NCBI GenBank assembly: GCA_031254795.1
Contig: JAIRTS010000026.1
Coordinates: 1-8,838, forward strand
Length of the DNA stretch: 8,838 bases
Reading direction: 5' to 3'
DNA from: Treponema sp.
Lineage (GTDB): Bacteria > Spirochaetota > Spirochaetia > Treponematales > Breznakiellaceae
A model generated the notes under the pieces. It searched no databases and was not told the origin of the DNA. It saw only the letters and a list, made by a program, of their open reading frames with translations. Every line of letters starts with the position of its first letter. Position 1 is the stretch's first letter. A program made the position numbers and the translations under genes. Below are positions 1-7,505 of this stretch, piece by piece.

Positions 1-357
1 AACGCCGGCGATGGCGCCGTCCATTGTTCCCGTTGGCGGCGCCATCGGCGTGGGCAAATACACCACCTGCTGACGCGGGACATCGCTCATTTTAAAGAGT
101 TTTATCCCTTCGTCAGGAAAGTGTTTTTTTACCGAAGCCACAGCGCGTTCAATGCGCTCCGCCTCGGCTTCCTCGCACCACACTACGATGACAAAGTTTT
201 CTTCGGGCCACACGGCGTCTCCCATGCGAGGGCCTGACGCGCCGACGCCGAAAACCCCCGGAAACCGGGTGTAATACGCGGCGGCTTTTTCATGCTGAAA
301 GGCTTCAAGAATGTTTTCTTCAACCGAGTGATTGGCGATAATCTCAATGCGAATCAC
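1..357 (-). CDS. PII-like RND-transporter-associated protein (PG0541-like), 3' end outside window
   Basis: This is the N-terminal 119 residues of a small soluble protein whose stop codon lies beyond base 1. It begins MIRIEIIANHSVEENILEAF and continues through a GVGASGPRMGDAVWPEENFVIVVWCEE stretch (about residues 37-63) to a helix ending KKHFPDEGIKLFKM. This beta-alpha-beta, alpha-beta order with a glycine-rich turn resembles the PII-like proteins annotated as transporter-associated (PG0541 type) next to RND pumps. A proline-rich tail follows from about residue 93. The GTG start overlaps the stop of the RND pump gene by 4 nt (GTGA at 357-354) and is preceded by AAAGGGGG at 371-364, so translation is probably coupled to the pump. 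There is no signal peptide, so it should be cytoplasmic. A role in sensing or gating the pump is inference. Family assignment is from recalled sequence pattern and is fairly, not fully, certain. Confidence 0.75.
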   Translation of the reverse strand, partial: MIRIEIIANHSVEENILEAFQHEKAAAYYTRFPGVFGVGASGPRMGDAVWPEENFVIVVWCEEAEAERIERAVASVKKHFPDEGIKLFKMSDVPRQQVVYLPTPMAPPTGTMDGAIAGV

Positions 358-3300
358 AGTGCGCCCCCTTTAAATACGGAGTCATCGAAATCCGCGCCGT
401 CATCAATTCGGTCAAGACTGTCAAGCAGCCGCTGCCCGCCGCCTGTATACGCGGAAGCCGCGGCTTTCGCCGCCTTCGCCTGTCTTTTGGTAAGACCCGC
501 CGCAATGCGCTCCCGGCGGGCAGCGGCTTTCGCTCTGCGCTCATCGGAACGCTTGTTGAAAATAGCGTAAATTATGGGCATAAGGAAAAGGGTCATCAGC
601 GTGCCGAATGTGAGTCCGCCGAACACGGTCTTGCCGATGGGTCCGACCATTTCCGAGCCTTCGCCCGGAAAGAACGCCATAGGGATAAGGCCTATGATGG
701 TGGTTAAGGTTGACATGAGAATAGGGCGCAAGCGGTTGCCGGCAGCCTCAACGCAGGCGTCATGGAGAGAATAACCCCGCTTGCGCAGGAGGTTTGTATA
801 GTCAACCAGAACAATGCCGTTGTTCACGATGACGCCGAGCAGCACCAACAGTCCGACCGCAGTGAAAATGTTGAACATTTCACCCGTTATGAAATAAATC
901 GCGACAATGCCGATCACTGAAAGCGGAATGGTGAAGATGACGATGAACGGATCCACGAAGGATTCAAACAGACTCGCCATAACGCCGAAAACCAAGAATA
1001 TCGCCACAAGCACAATCAGCAGAAATTTCTGCATTATCTCCACCATTTCCGAGTTGTCGCCAGCATACTCTATAATCACATCGTCTTCATTGGGAATCGA
1101 GCGGGTGATTTCCGCCCGGACTTTTTCTTCCAGCACATTGAGCTTGGTTCCCGGTGTCACGCTTGCCGTAACGTGGATGACGCGGCTCTGATTCTCACGG
1201 TTAATGGAAAGAGGGCCTGTTCCTTTTCTATAGGACGCGAAATTGGAAAGCGGCACGCGCCCCGCAATTTGACTGGTGACAAATATCTGATCCAATTCGG
1301 GCAAGGCGTTGCGATCCGCCTCCGCAAGAATAAGGACCACATCGTAATCGTTGCCGCCGGACTTGTAGCGGGTCGCGGTAAGTCCGTCAATCGCCGCTTT
1401 TATTTCATTTCCCACGGTGTAGGTGTTTAAACCCAAAGAATAGAGCCTGTCCCGGTCGATTTCGATCTCAATTTGCGGAAGTCCGTCCGAAAGGGAAATG
1501 TTAGTCTCTCTTACTTCCGGTATAGTTGCAAGAACTTCCGAGATTTGTTCGGCTATCTGTTTTCCTTTTACAAGATCATCGCATCGAATGACAATATCAA
1601 CCGGATTTCCGCCGCCCATCATCATACCGCCGCCGCTCGAGAAGGAGATGACAACCCCAGGGAATTCGCTAAAATGCCGGCGTATTTTCGCCTTAATGTC
1701 ATCCGCGTTGTCAATGCGCTCTTCATATTTCAACAAATTGATACGGAGCGAACCGGAATTGCTGTTGCCGCCGCCCATCATGCCTCCGCCGCCACCCGCG
1801 TTAAGCACGAGCCGGTCATAGCCCTTCACCTCTCTCTCGACGACGGCCTGCAACTGCCGCAATGTCGCCTCGGTTTCGGCGAGAGGCGTTCCCATAGGAA
1901 GCGTAACGTTTATAGTCACCGAATCTGCGGCTTGTTCGGGCATGAACTGCCAGCCAATTCTCGGGATCATCAGGATGCTCCCGCCAAATAGAAGTAATAG
2001 AAATACGATAACAATGGCTTTATATCTCAACACCCTGTCCACCGCCTTCCGGTAGGCGTTGTCCAGGCCCTTGAAAAAATTGTCAAAAACTTTGTCCACA
2101 ACAGCAAGGAATCCGCGCAGAGGTTTTTGCTTGCGGGTGACAAGCGGGAAATAATGGCTCGAAAGCACCGGCACTAACACCATGGCCACAACGAGCGAAA
2201 TCGTCAAGGAGATGACAATGGTAAACACAAGGCCCGCGAACATTTCGCCGGCCATTTCAAGCAAACCCTGGAACATTACCAGCGGCGCGAACACGCAAAT
2301 TGTGGTGAGCGTTGAGGCGATGATGGCGATCAGCATTTCCGATGTGCCAAGCACCGCCGCGGAATGGAGTTTCGCCCCTTTTTCGCGGTAATGGTAGATG
2401 TTCTCCAAAATGACGATGGAGTTGTCCACCAGCATGCCAACGCCAAGCACCAAACCGGCGAGAGTCATGAGATTCAAGGTAAGACCCGCGAAATACATGA
2501 ACATGATGGTGACGATAATGGACACCGGAATGCTGACGCCGATGATCACCGTTGGTTTTATGGATCGCAAAAATATAAAAAGGATAATAATCGCGAGCAA
2601 TCCGCCAGAAACTGCGGTGGATGTCACCTGATTGATGGAATTTTCAATCTGATCCGTCGTATTGAACAACTCGGTAATCTGAATGTCTTGGGGAATTTCC
2701 CTGGAAATGCGGACAAGCCGTTCGCGTAGCGTTTTCGCTGTTTGCACGGAATTTTTTCCGCTCTGTTTCTGCACAGCAAGCTGAACCGCCGGAATGCCGT
2801 TTACCAGCACGACGCTCGTTTCATCGCGGTAGCTTTCAAACACATCGGCAATGTCGCGCAGGTATATGCTGCGGGGCAATTCAACCTGTCCGTTTGCCAC
2901 GCCGCCACCCTTATAGGAAATGACCGTATTGCGGATTTCATCAAGGGACGTGTACTCGCCCATAGTGGTCAAAATGTAGGAAAGTCCGCCATCCGTAATG
3001 GTTCCCGCCGCAGTCTGCATGTTTTGGGACGCTATCATCTGTTGCAACTGGGTGACGGTTAGATTGTAAGCCTCCAGCCTGCTCTGCGGAATTTCCACGC
3101 GGATTATCTTTTCACGCCCACCGCTTACGTTTGCCGTGGCGACGCCCGGAGTCTGTTCAATACGCGGTACAATGGTGTTTTCCGCGATCTCCCTCAATTC
3201 TTCCGGTGTCCGGTTGCCGGTTACCATGAGTCCCATGATTGGGATCATAGACGGATTGAATTTGAAGATCATGGGCGCGTCCACGCCGGTCGGGAGGTAG

Positions 3301-3650
3301 TTCCGCACCCGTTCAAGAGCGTCCCGCACCGAATTTGACGCGTCAGCCAAATCGGTGCCGTAGGTGAACTCCATGATCACCATGCTTGAGCCTTTCGATG
3401 ACGTTGAAGTCACCTCTTCAAGGCTTGAAACGCTTGACAGAGCGGCTTCCAACGGGCGCGTGACGCTACGCTCCACTTCTTCGGGACCGGCGCCGGCGTA
3501 GGTTGTCATAAGCACAAGGTACGGAGGATTGATCTCCGGCGTCAGATCAATAGGCAAATTGACAAGGGCAAAAAGCCCAAGCCCGATAAACAGGGCAAAT
3601 ATAATAAAAATGGTGGTTGGTCTTCCGACCACGGTCTTTGCAATACTCAC
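354..3650 (-). CDS. RND efflux pump inner-membrane transporter (AcrB/SwrC-like, HAE-1 type)
   Basis: This 1098-residue protein is a proton-driven efflux transporter of the inner membrane, working with the adaptor and channel encoded just upstream. The fold is a duplicated RND repeat: TM1 at about 12-32, a first large periplasmic domain, TM2-6 at about 345-500, TM7 at about 543-562, a second periplasmic domain, and TM8-12 at about 873-1030. Family signatures include PEINPPYLVLMTTYAGAGPEEVE near the N-terminus, GMLVDNSIVILENIY in TM4 (D409) and VNNGIVLVDYTNLL in TM10. The AcrB Asp-Asp pair and TM10 Lys are replaced by Asp-Asn and Asn-Asn, as in the SwrC-like branch. Two Gly/Met-rich loops lie at about 618-628 and 672-681. 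A basic then acidic cytoplasmic tail of about 65 residues follows TM12. The start is GTG at 3650 with GAGGAG at 3662-3657, six bases upstream. It lies 27 nt after the adaptor gene. The substrate cannot be told from sequence. Confidence 0.96.
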   Translation of the reverse strand: MSIAKTVVGRPTTIFIIFALFIGLGLFALVNLPIDLTPEINPPYLVLMTTYAGAGPEEVERSVTRPLEAALSSVSSLEEVTSTSSKGSSMVIMEFTYGTDLADASNSVRDALERVRNYLPTGVDAPMIFKFNPSMIPIMGLMVTGNRTPEELREIAENTIVPRIEQTPGVATANVSGGREKIIRVEIPQSRLEAYNLTVTQLQQMIASQNMQTAAGTITDGGLSYILTTMGEYTSLDEIRNTVISYKGGGVANGQVELPRSIYLRDIADVFESYRDETSVVLVNGIPAVQLAVQKQSGKNSVQTAKTLRERLVRISREIPQDIQITELFNTTDQIENSINQVTSTAVSGGLLAIIILFIFLRSIKPTVIIGVSIPVSIIVTIMFMYFAGLTLNLMTLAGLVLGVGMLVDNSIVILENIYHYREKGAKLHSAAVLGTSEMLIAIIASTLTTICVFAPLVMFQGLLEMAGEMFAGLVFTIVISLTISLVVAMVLVPVLSSHYFPLVTRKQKPLRGFLAVVDKVFDNFFKGLDNAYRKAVDRVLRYKAIVIVFLLLLFGGSILMIPRIGWQFMPEQAADSVTINVTLPMGTPLAETEATLRQLQAVVEREVKGYDRLVLNAGGGGGMMGGGNSNSGSLRINLLKYEERIDNADDIKAKIRRHFSEFPGVVISFSSGGGMMMGGGNPVDIVIRCDDLVKGKQIAEQISEVLATIPEVRETNISLSDGLPQIEIEIDRDRLYSLGLNTYTVGNEIKAAIDGLTATRYKSGGNDYDVVLILAEADRNALPELDQIFVTSQIAGRVPLSNFASYRKGTGPLSINRENQSRVIHVTASVTPGTKLNVLEEKVRAEITRSIPNEDDVIIEYAGDNSEMVEIMQKFLLIVLVAIFLVFGVMASLFESFVDPFIVIFTIPLSVIGIVAIYFITGEMFNIFTAVGLLVLLGVIVNNGIVLVDYTNLLRKRGYSLHDACVEAAGNRLRPILMSTLTTIIGLIPMAFFPGEGSEMVGPIGKTVFGGLTFGTLMTLFLMPIIYAIFNKRSDERRAKAAARRERIAAGLTKRQAKAAKAAASAYTGGGQRLLDSLDRIDDGADFDDSVFKGGAL

Positions 3651-3677
3651 AAATGTCTCCTCAATGCATGCGGCGCC

Positions 3678-4655
3678 TTATTCGCCGCTTTCCAAAGGCT
3701 GGACATGCTCAACCACGTTGACGCGGGAGCCGTCATTCAGCATACTCTGCCCTTTCACGATAATATCTTGACCTGGAGCAAGCCCTTCCTGGACTTCAAG
3801 CACATTGTCCACCAGAATTCCGGGCTTCACGATGGTTTTTTTCGCAATCAGGAAAGCGGGATCTTCCGGATCCGTCTCTGTCGTAAACACATAATCCTCG
3901 CCAAAACGGGAAACCAAAGCCGTAGCCGGAATCTTCACGATATTCTCTTTTTTCTCGGTGACGAGCCGCACTTTGGCGAACATGCCCGCTTTCAGCCTTG
4001 AACCGGAATTGCTGACGTTTATCTTCACTTCCATGGTGCGCGAAGTGGGGTCGACAGTCGGGCTTATTTCCGCGACGCTGCCCTTAAACACTTCGCCCGG
4101 ATAGGCGTCCAAAAGGATTTCACAGGACTGGTTCAGCGCGATTTTTGAAATAAACCGTTCCGCGACATACACCCGCGTCTCAAGAGCGCCGCCCGCCGCG
4201 ATACGCGCAAGCGGCACGGATTGGGCTACGGTCATGCCGATTCGGGCGGGCAAAGCCACCACGGTTCCCGCTATGGGCGCCCGGGCTATGCCGGGAACAT
4301 AGTCCATGCCGGGTTTGGAAGGATCGACTGCGGCAATTGATTGATTTCTGCTGACACGGCTTCCGACCGAAACGTACAGGCGGGTGACTTTGCCGGCTAC
4401 ATCGGAATAGACATCCACTGTGGAACCGGAAATAATGTCGCCCGAAAGAGCGAGATAATCGCTGATTTGACCTTGAGCAGCCGTCGTTGTGTTCACGGCG
4501 AAAACCGGCCTTTCTATAGGCGTGTCAGCGCCTGCGGACGCGCCTGCCGCATTGGCGCCGGCATTTTTATTTTCCGCATTAGAGCAGCCCGCAAGCAATA
4601 CGGCCGTTGCCGTGAACAGCGCCGCCGCCACGATTATGATGATTTTGTTTTTCAT
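3678..4655 (-). CDS. RND efflux periplasmic adaptor lipoprotein (HlyD/MFP family, hairpin-less, BesA-like)
   Basis: This is the membrane-fusion subunit that bridges the RND pump and the outer-membrane channel. The 325-residue product (from MKNK) has a lipoprotein signal peptide with lipobox LLAGC (Cys24), so it is probably anchored by lipid to the inner membrane and faces the periplasm. After an Ala/Gly-rich linker come the first lipoyl half-motif (about 80-110), only about 14 linking residues, the second half (about 125-152), a beta-barrel domain (about 158-232, including VDPTSRTMEVKI) and a membrane-proximal domain to the end. The usual coiled-coil hairpin between the lipoyl halves is absent, as reported for Borrelia BesA. 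The chosen start at 4655 has GAGGG at 4665-4661. An in-frame ATG at 4667 overlaps the channel gene stop as ATGA but has a poorer ribosome site, so a four-residue longer product is possible. It lies between the channel and pump genes in one operon. Confidence 0.93.
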   Translation of the reverse strand: MKNKIIIIVAAALFTATAVLLAGCSNAENKNAGANAAGASAGADTPIERPVFAVNTTTAAQGQISDYLALSGDIISGSTVDVYSDVAGKVTRLYVSVGSRVSRNQSIAAVDPSKPGMDYVPGIARAPIAGTVVALPARIGMTVAQSVPLARIAAGGALETRVYVAERFISKIALNQSCEILLDAYPGEVFKGSVAEISPTVDPTSRTMEVKINVSNSGSRLKAGMFAKVRLVTEKKENIVKIPATALVSRFGEDYVFTTETDPEDPAFLIAKKTIVKPGILVDNVLEVQEGLAPGQDIIVKGQSMLNDGSRVNVVEHVQPLESGE

Positions 4656-4660
4656 GCCAT

Positions 4661-4665
4661 CCCTC
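4661..4665 (-). promoter_or_regulatory. Ribosome binding site GAGGG for the adaptor gene
   Basis: GAGGG lies five bases before ATG 4655 and overlaps the stop region of the channel gene. It supports the 4655 start over ATG 4667, whose upstream sequence holds no good Shine-Dalgarno. Reinitiation after the channel stop at 4666-4664 could serve either start. Confidence 0.6.
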
Positions 4666-6154
4666 ATTCATTGCCCGTCAGCGTCCCAAATGGAACCCCT
4701 GTGGCATATTCAAGATCGATAAGTCCCAGAATATACGTATAATGCTGGGCCAACAGTCCCAAACGCGCCTGATTAAGTTGATCCCTCGCGTTTTGTACAT
4801 CTAAAAGGCTTTGCAGACCGGCTCCGTACGCCTGTTCTGTGGCGCGGTACGAGCGTTCCGCCAAGTCCACAGTCTTTTGCAAGGCTTCAATGGAGGCTTG
4901 CGCCTTTCGCAACGAAAGGACTATATTGTATATTTCCATTTCGGTACCTTGTATAGCTTGGGCGAGGCCTATATTGGCGGTTTTGACGCCATTGTCAATG
5001 TCCATCAACCCTTGCTTTTCGGCCCCCCAAGGAAGGAAGCCGTTTAGACGGAACGCCAGAGTAAAGCTGAACATGCCGGAAGACTGAGCTTTCCAAATGT
5101 TCGACTCGAACTTGGGGTTGTCGAAAAGATCGCCATGCCACGTTGGATCCATGTTCCACGACAGGGAAAGAGTCGGCGTGTATATTTGGTAAAATGTTTT
5201 CTTGCGCGTGCTCTCCAGCAGCCGTATCTGCTGTTTGATTTCCAATATGTCCAGTTTGTTGTTCGCCGCCTGATTGACAAGGTTTTTTATATCTATGTCA
5301 ATAAAATCAACCGATATGTCCAGCGGCTCAAGTTCAAACGCGGTGTCATAGGGCATTCCCAAATACATGGCGAAATTCGCAAGCAACATCCTGTAATTGT
5401 TTTCAAGCTCGTCGATTTCCGGCTTTAAGTTTTCTTTGGCGACCTGCGCCTGCAAAAGACTCAACTCAGGCGCAAGCCCGGCGCGGTAATTCGCCCGCGC
5501 CGTAGCTTCCTGTCGCTCCGCCGCGGCGTAGCCCTCTCTTTTAAGCGTAATATTTTCCTGCAAAAGGAGCAGGTTGTAATACGCCTTTCGTACGTCCCGC
5601 TCCAACTGCGCCTTCGCTTTTGCGTAGGTGAGCAGTCCGCTCTCGTAATCCAGCCTGGTGTTTTTCATGCCTTCAAACACCGAAACATTCAATTGGAGGG
5701 ACAATGACAGGTTGCCCTGAATGATCCACATGGGATCGATCTCCATAGAATACGGCGCTACGCCGAGAACCACACCTGTATCTCCATTTTGATTTTTTCC
5801 AGGGGTAAAGTACCCGGAAGGAGCAAAACCACTCGCCGTTGTTCCGGTGTTCTGCCGTCCTAGCGTTCCGCGCAGGTCTACGCTGGGGATAAACACGTTC
5901 CACGCGGTGTCCTGTTTCCGCTTCTTGGTGTCCAGATTCACCGAGGAAGATTGCAGGTTCAGGTTGTTTTTGACCGCCAAAGCCGTAGCTTCTTCCAGCG
6001 AGATTTGTTTCCCCGACGCGGCCGCCGGAGACGCGCCGGAATCAGGCGGAGCTTCCTGTCCAAAAACAAACGCCGTTTGTAAAAACGCCGTTTGCAAAAA
6101 AGCCAGTTGCAACAAGAGCGACAAGCGTACGCCCTCCCTTCTCCATCTTTTCAT
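4664..6154 (-). CDS. TolC-like outer-membrane efflux channel protein
   Basis: This 496-residue protein is predicted to form the trimeric outer-membrane exit duct for the RND pump. It has a Sec signal peptide: MKRWRREGVR, then a hydrophobic core ending near AFVFGQ. The mature part shows the two tandem outer-membrane-efflux-protein repeats, one from about 52 to 260 (ISLEEATALAVKNNLNLQ, later AYYNLLLLQENITLK) and one from about 290 to 485 (LDILEIKQQIRLLESTRKK, later YGAGLQSLLDVQNARDQL). Both are rich in long amphipathic helices. Length is typical of the family. I chose ATG 6154 because AAGGA at 6166-6162 sits seven bases upstream. The frame stays open to a GTG at 6184 (ten more residues), which has no ribosome site. 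The stop overlaps or nearly abuts the adaptor gene. The signal peptide is unusual in being built partly from a 15-bp tandem repeat. Confidence 0.94.
   Translation of the reverse strand: MKRWRREGVRLSLLLQLAFLQTAFLQTAFVFGQEAPPDSGASPAAASGKQISLEEATALAVKNNLNLQSSSVNLDTKKRKQDTAWNVFIPSVDLRGTLGRQNTGTTASGFAPSGYFTPGKNQNGDTGVVLGVAPYSMEIDPMWIIQGNLSLSLQLNVSVFEGMKNTRLDYESGLLTYAKAKAQLERDVRKAYYNLLLLQENITLKREGYAAAERQEATARANYRAGLAPELSLLQAQVAKENLKPEIDELENNYRMLLANFAMYLGMPYDTAFELEPLDISVDFIDIDIKNLVNQAANNKLDILEIKQQIRLLESTRKKTFYQIYTPTLSLSWNMDPTWHGDLFDNPKFESNIWKAQSSGMFSFTLAFRLNGFLPWGAEKQGLMDIDNGVKTANIGLAQAIQGTEMEIYNIVLSLRKAQASIEALQKTVDLAERSYRATEQAYGAGLQSLLDVQNARDQLNQARLGLLAQHYTYILGLIDLEYATGVPFGTLTGNE
6071..6115. repeat. 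Three tandem 15-bp units inside the TolC-like signal peptide
   Basis: The units 6071-6085 and 6086-6100 differ by one base. The unit 6101-6115 differs from the second by four. They encode (minus strand) the repeating five-residue pattern LQ(L/T)AF in the hydrophobic core of the signal peptide. Because 15 bp is a multiple of three, copy-number change would lengthen or shorten the core without shifting the frame. Confidence 0.85.
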
Positions 6155-6161
6155 AGACGAT

Positions 6162-6166
6162 TCCTT
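6162..6166 (-). promoter_or_regulatory. Ribosome binding site AAGGA deciding the TolC-like start
   Basis: AAGGA lies seven bases before ATG 6154 on the minus strand. The upstream in-frame GTG at 6184 has no comparable purine-rich site, so the shorter product with a conventional signal peptide is preferred. Confidence 0.7.
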
Positions 6167-6214
6167 TTTCTTTGCGGAACGCACCTATGCCGAACCGCAA
6201 ATTCGCATAAAATC

Positions 6215-6234
6215 GCATTTACACATGTAAATGC
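6215..6234. promoter_or_regulatory. Candidate operator palindrome upstream of the efflux operon
   Basis: Perfect 9-bp inverted arms GCATTTACA and TGTAAATGC flank a 2-bp centre. The site lies in the 111-nt gap between the regulator stop and the channel start, about 60 bases before the channel ATG. Size and symmetry fit a TetR-family operator. On the minus strand TTTACA inside the palindrome resembles a -35 box with a weak TATGCG -10 sixteen bases on, so it could overlap the operon promoter. The promoter reading is weak. Confidence 0.55.
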
Positions 6235-6240
6235 AGAGCG

Positions 6241-6259
6241 ACAAAAACGAACGTTTCGT
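6241..6259 (-). terminator. Possible weak terminator after the TetR-like gene
   Basis: Reading the minus strand just past the regulator stop, a 5-bp stem (ACGAA/TTCGT, 6259-6247, 3-nt loop) is followed directly by a run of T residues. The stem is short, so this is a weak or leaky terminator at best and may be chance. Confidence 0.2.
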
Positions 6260-6265
6260 GCGCCC

Positions 6266-7501
6266 TTAGCCCGCATACGCGCGACTTAAATCAATCCCTA
6301 AAGTAACAAACCTGTACAATAAACGAAGGTTACTGTCATCCTGGCTTGAGGCTTCCATTTGTTCTTTTCGACCCATAAGCGTATTTATAATAAGAAAAAG
6401 TATCAGATGATGCGTCATCGCGGAATACTCGTTTTGAGGGATTACATCCGCAAAAAGGGCGGAGAAATGAAGCGAGCCGGAATCGGCGTATTTGCCGGGA
6501 CAACTGTCAATGGACTTTTCGGCGCCGTGGTGTTGCTTGCCCAATGGAGAGATCGCTCTTCTCGTTTTAAGCCAATCCAGGGCGGACAGGATGTCCGGCG
6601 CCGAAAGAAGGTAGTTTGCAATGACATTCATTATGAGATACAACTGCTCTTCGGGTTTCTCAGACAAACGTTTCCCTTGCTCCGCAAACGCAATAAGCCG
6701 TTCAAATTCATTCATGAAGAATTTGATGATCATGTCCCGCTTGTTTTCAAAGTGGCAGTACAGGGAACTTTTTGACAAGCCGGATTTTTGCGCTATTTCT
6801 TTTATAGAGACCCCCCACGGCCCCGACTCTGCAATCGCCGAGCCTATGGCTTTCAAAAGATGATTTTTTTCACCCGCAACCGGAACGGACAAGGCTTTCT
6901 TTTCAATGCCTTCATAATCAAGCGTTTCTATCTTCGTCTTTTCGAAGCGCAGTCCGTACAGGACTATTTCCGCCGTAAAATCGGTTAGTTTTTGTATGTC
7001 TTCATCAGCGACCGGTTTTTTCCCATCTCCCGTCAACGACCGGTGTTTGTGAAAATAGGCGAGGATAAACGTCAAGATGGCGACGACAAACCTGCCCGCC
7101 TGCAAACGCTCTGTATAGTAGCGCGACAGATCAATGCCGCGTTCCTGAAGCTGCCGCTCCAGGGTCTTCATCGCGCTGTTCCCATAGATCTGAATCAAGA
7201 AAAAGATTGAAAAATCCTCGTTTCGCGCGTAAAACGTCGTCAGCGCCCGTATTATGATAAGAATGCCTTCATTTTCTTGTTTTGTAATGGCCGTATCGTG
7301 AAAAGGCTTGATGAAAGCCACGTAAGCGTCAAAAAAATGCCGGTACATGGCGTCGAGCAAATCGTTTTTGTTTTTGAAATGACGGTACAACGCGGGTTTG
7401 CTGACATTCAGCGCCTCCGCAATGGCGGTGAGACTGGTGGATTGGTACAATTGCCGCCCCCACACCTGAAAGGCGGTCGTAATAATATTTTCCCGTGTCA
7501 T
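6266..7501 (-). CDS. Double-domain TetR/AcrR-type transcriptional regulator of the efflux operon
   Basis: This 411-residue protein contains two TetR-type DNA-binding domains in one chain. The first spans about residues 4-50 with recognition-helix sequence NVSKPALYRHFKNKNDLL. It is followed by a helical ligand-type domain (about 55-195). The second spans about 213-260 with GLSKSSLYCHFENKRDMI and is followed by another helical region to the end. Ordinary TetR regulators are about 190-220 residues with one such domain, so this is twice normal length, with no sign of frameshift or stop at the junction. Its position just upstream of, and co-directional with, the pump genes suggests it represses them and responds to pump substrates (inference). 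The ATG at 7501 gives the usual N-terminus MTRENIITTAF but has no Shine-Dalgarno. A 20-bp palindrome ends 5 bases before it, suggesting autoregulation. Confidence 0.92.
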   Translation of the reverse strand: MTRENIITTAFQVWGRQLYQSTSLTAIAEALNVSKPALYRHFKNKNDLLDAMYRHFFDAYVAFIKPFHDTAITKQENEGILIIIRALTTFYARNEDFSIFFLIQIYGNSAMKTLERQLQERGIDLSRYYTERLQAGRFVVAILTFILAYFHKHRSLTGDGKKPVADEDIQKLTDFTAEIVLYGLRFEKTKIETLDYEGIEKKALSVPVAGEKNHLLKAIGSAIAESGPWGVSIKEIAQKSGLSKSSLYCHFENKRDMIIKFFMNEFERLIAFAEQGKRLSEKPEEQLYLIMNVIANYLLSAPDILSALDWLKTRRAISPLGKQHHGAEKSIDSCPGKYADSGSLHFSALFADVIPQNEYSAMTHHLILFLIINTLMGRKEQMEASSQDDSNLRLLYRFVTLGIDLSRAYAG

Positions 7502-7505
7502 AAAA

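Noticed and set aside
1473..1991. Open frame of 172 codons on the plus strand
   Set aside because: It lies entirely antisense to the pump gene, whose protein matches a known family throughout, and its translation shows no recognisable domain.
4341..4742. Open frame of 133 codons on the plus strand
   Set aside because: It is antisense to the adaptor lipoprotein start and channel end, with a low-complexity translation and no ribosome site or family resemblance.
6071..6115. Short tandem repeats as a CRISPR remnant
   Set aside because: Units are directly adjacent with no spacers and are in frame inside a signal peptide.
7111..7131. GIDLSR motif occurring in both halves of the TetR-like protein, as a sign of recent duplication
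   Set aside because: The copies (about residues 122 and 402) are 280 residues apart while the DNA-binding domains are 209 apart, so they do not align, and the codons differ.
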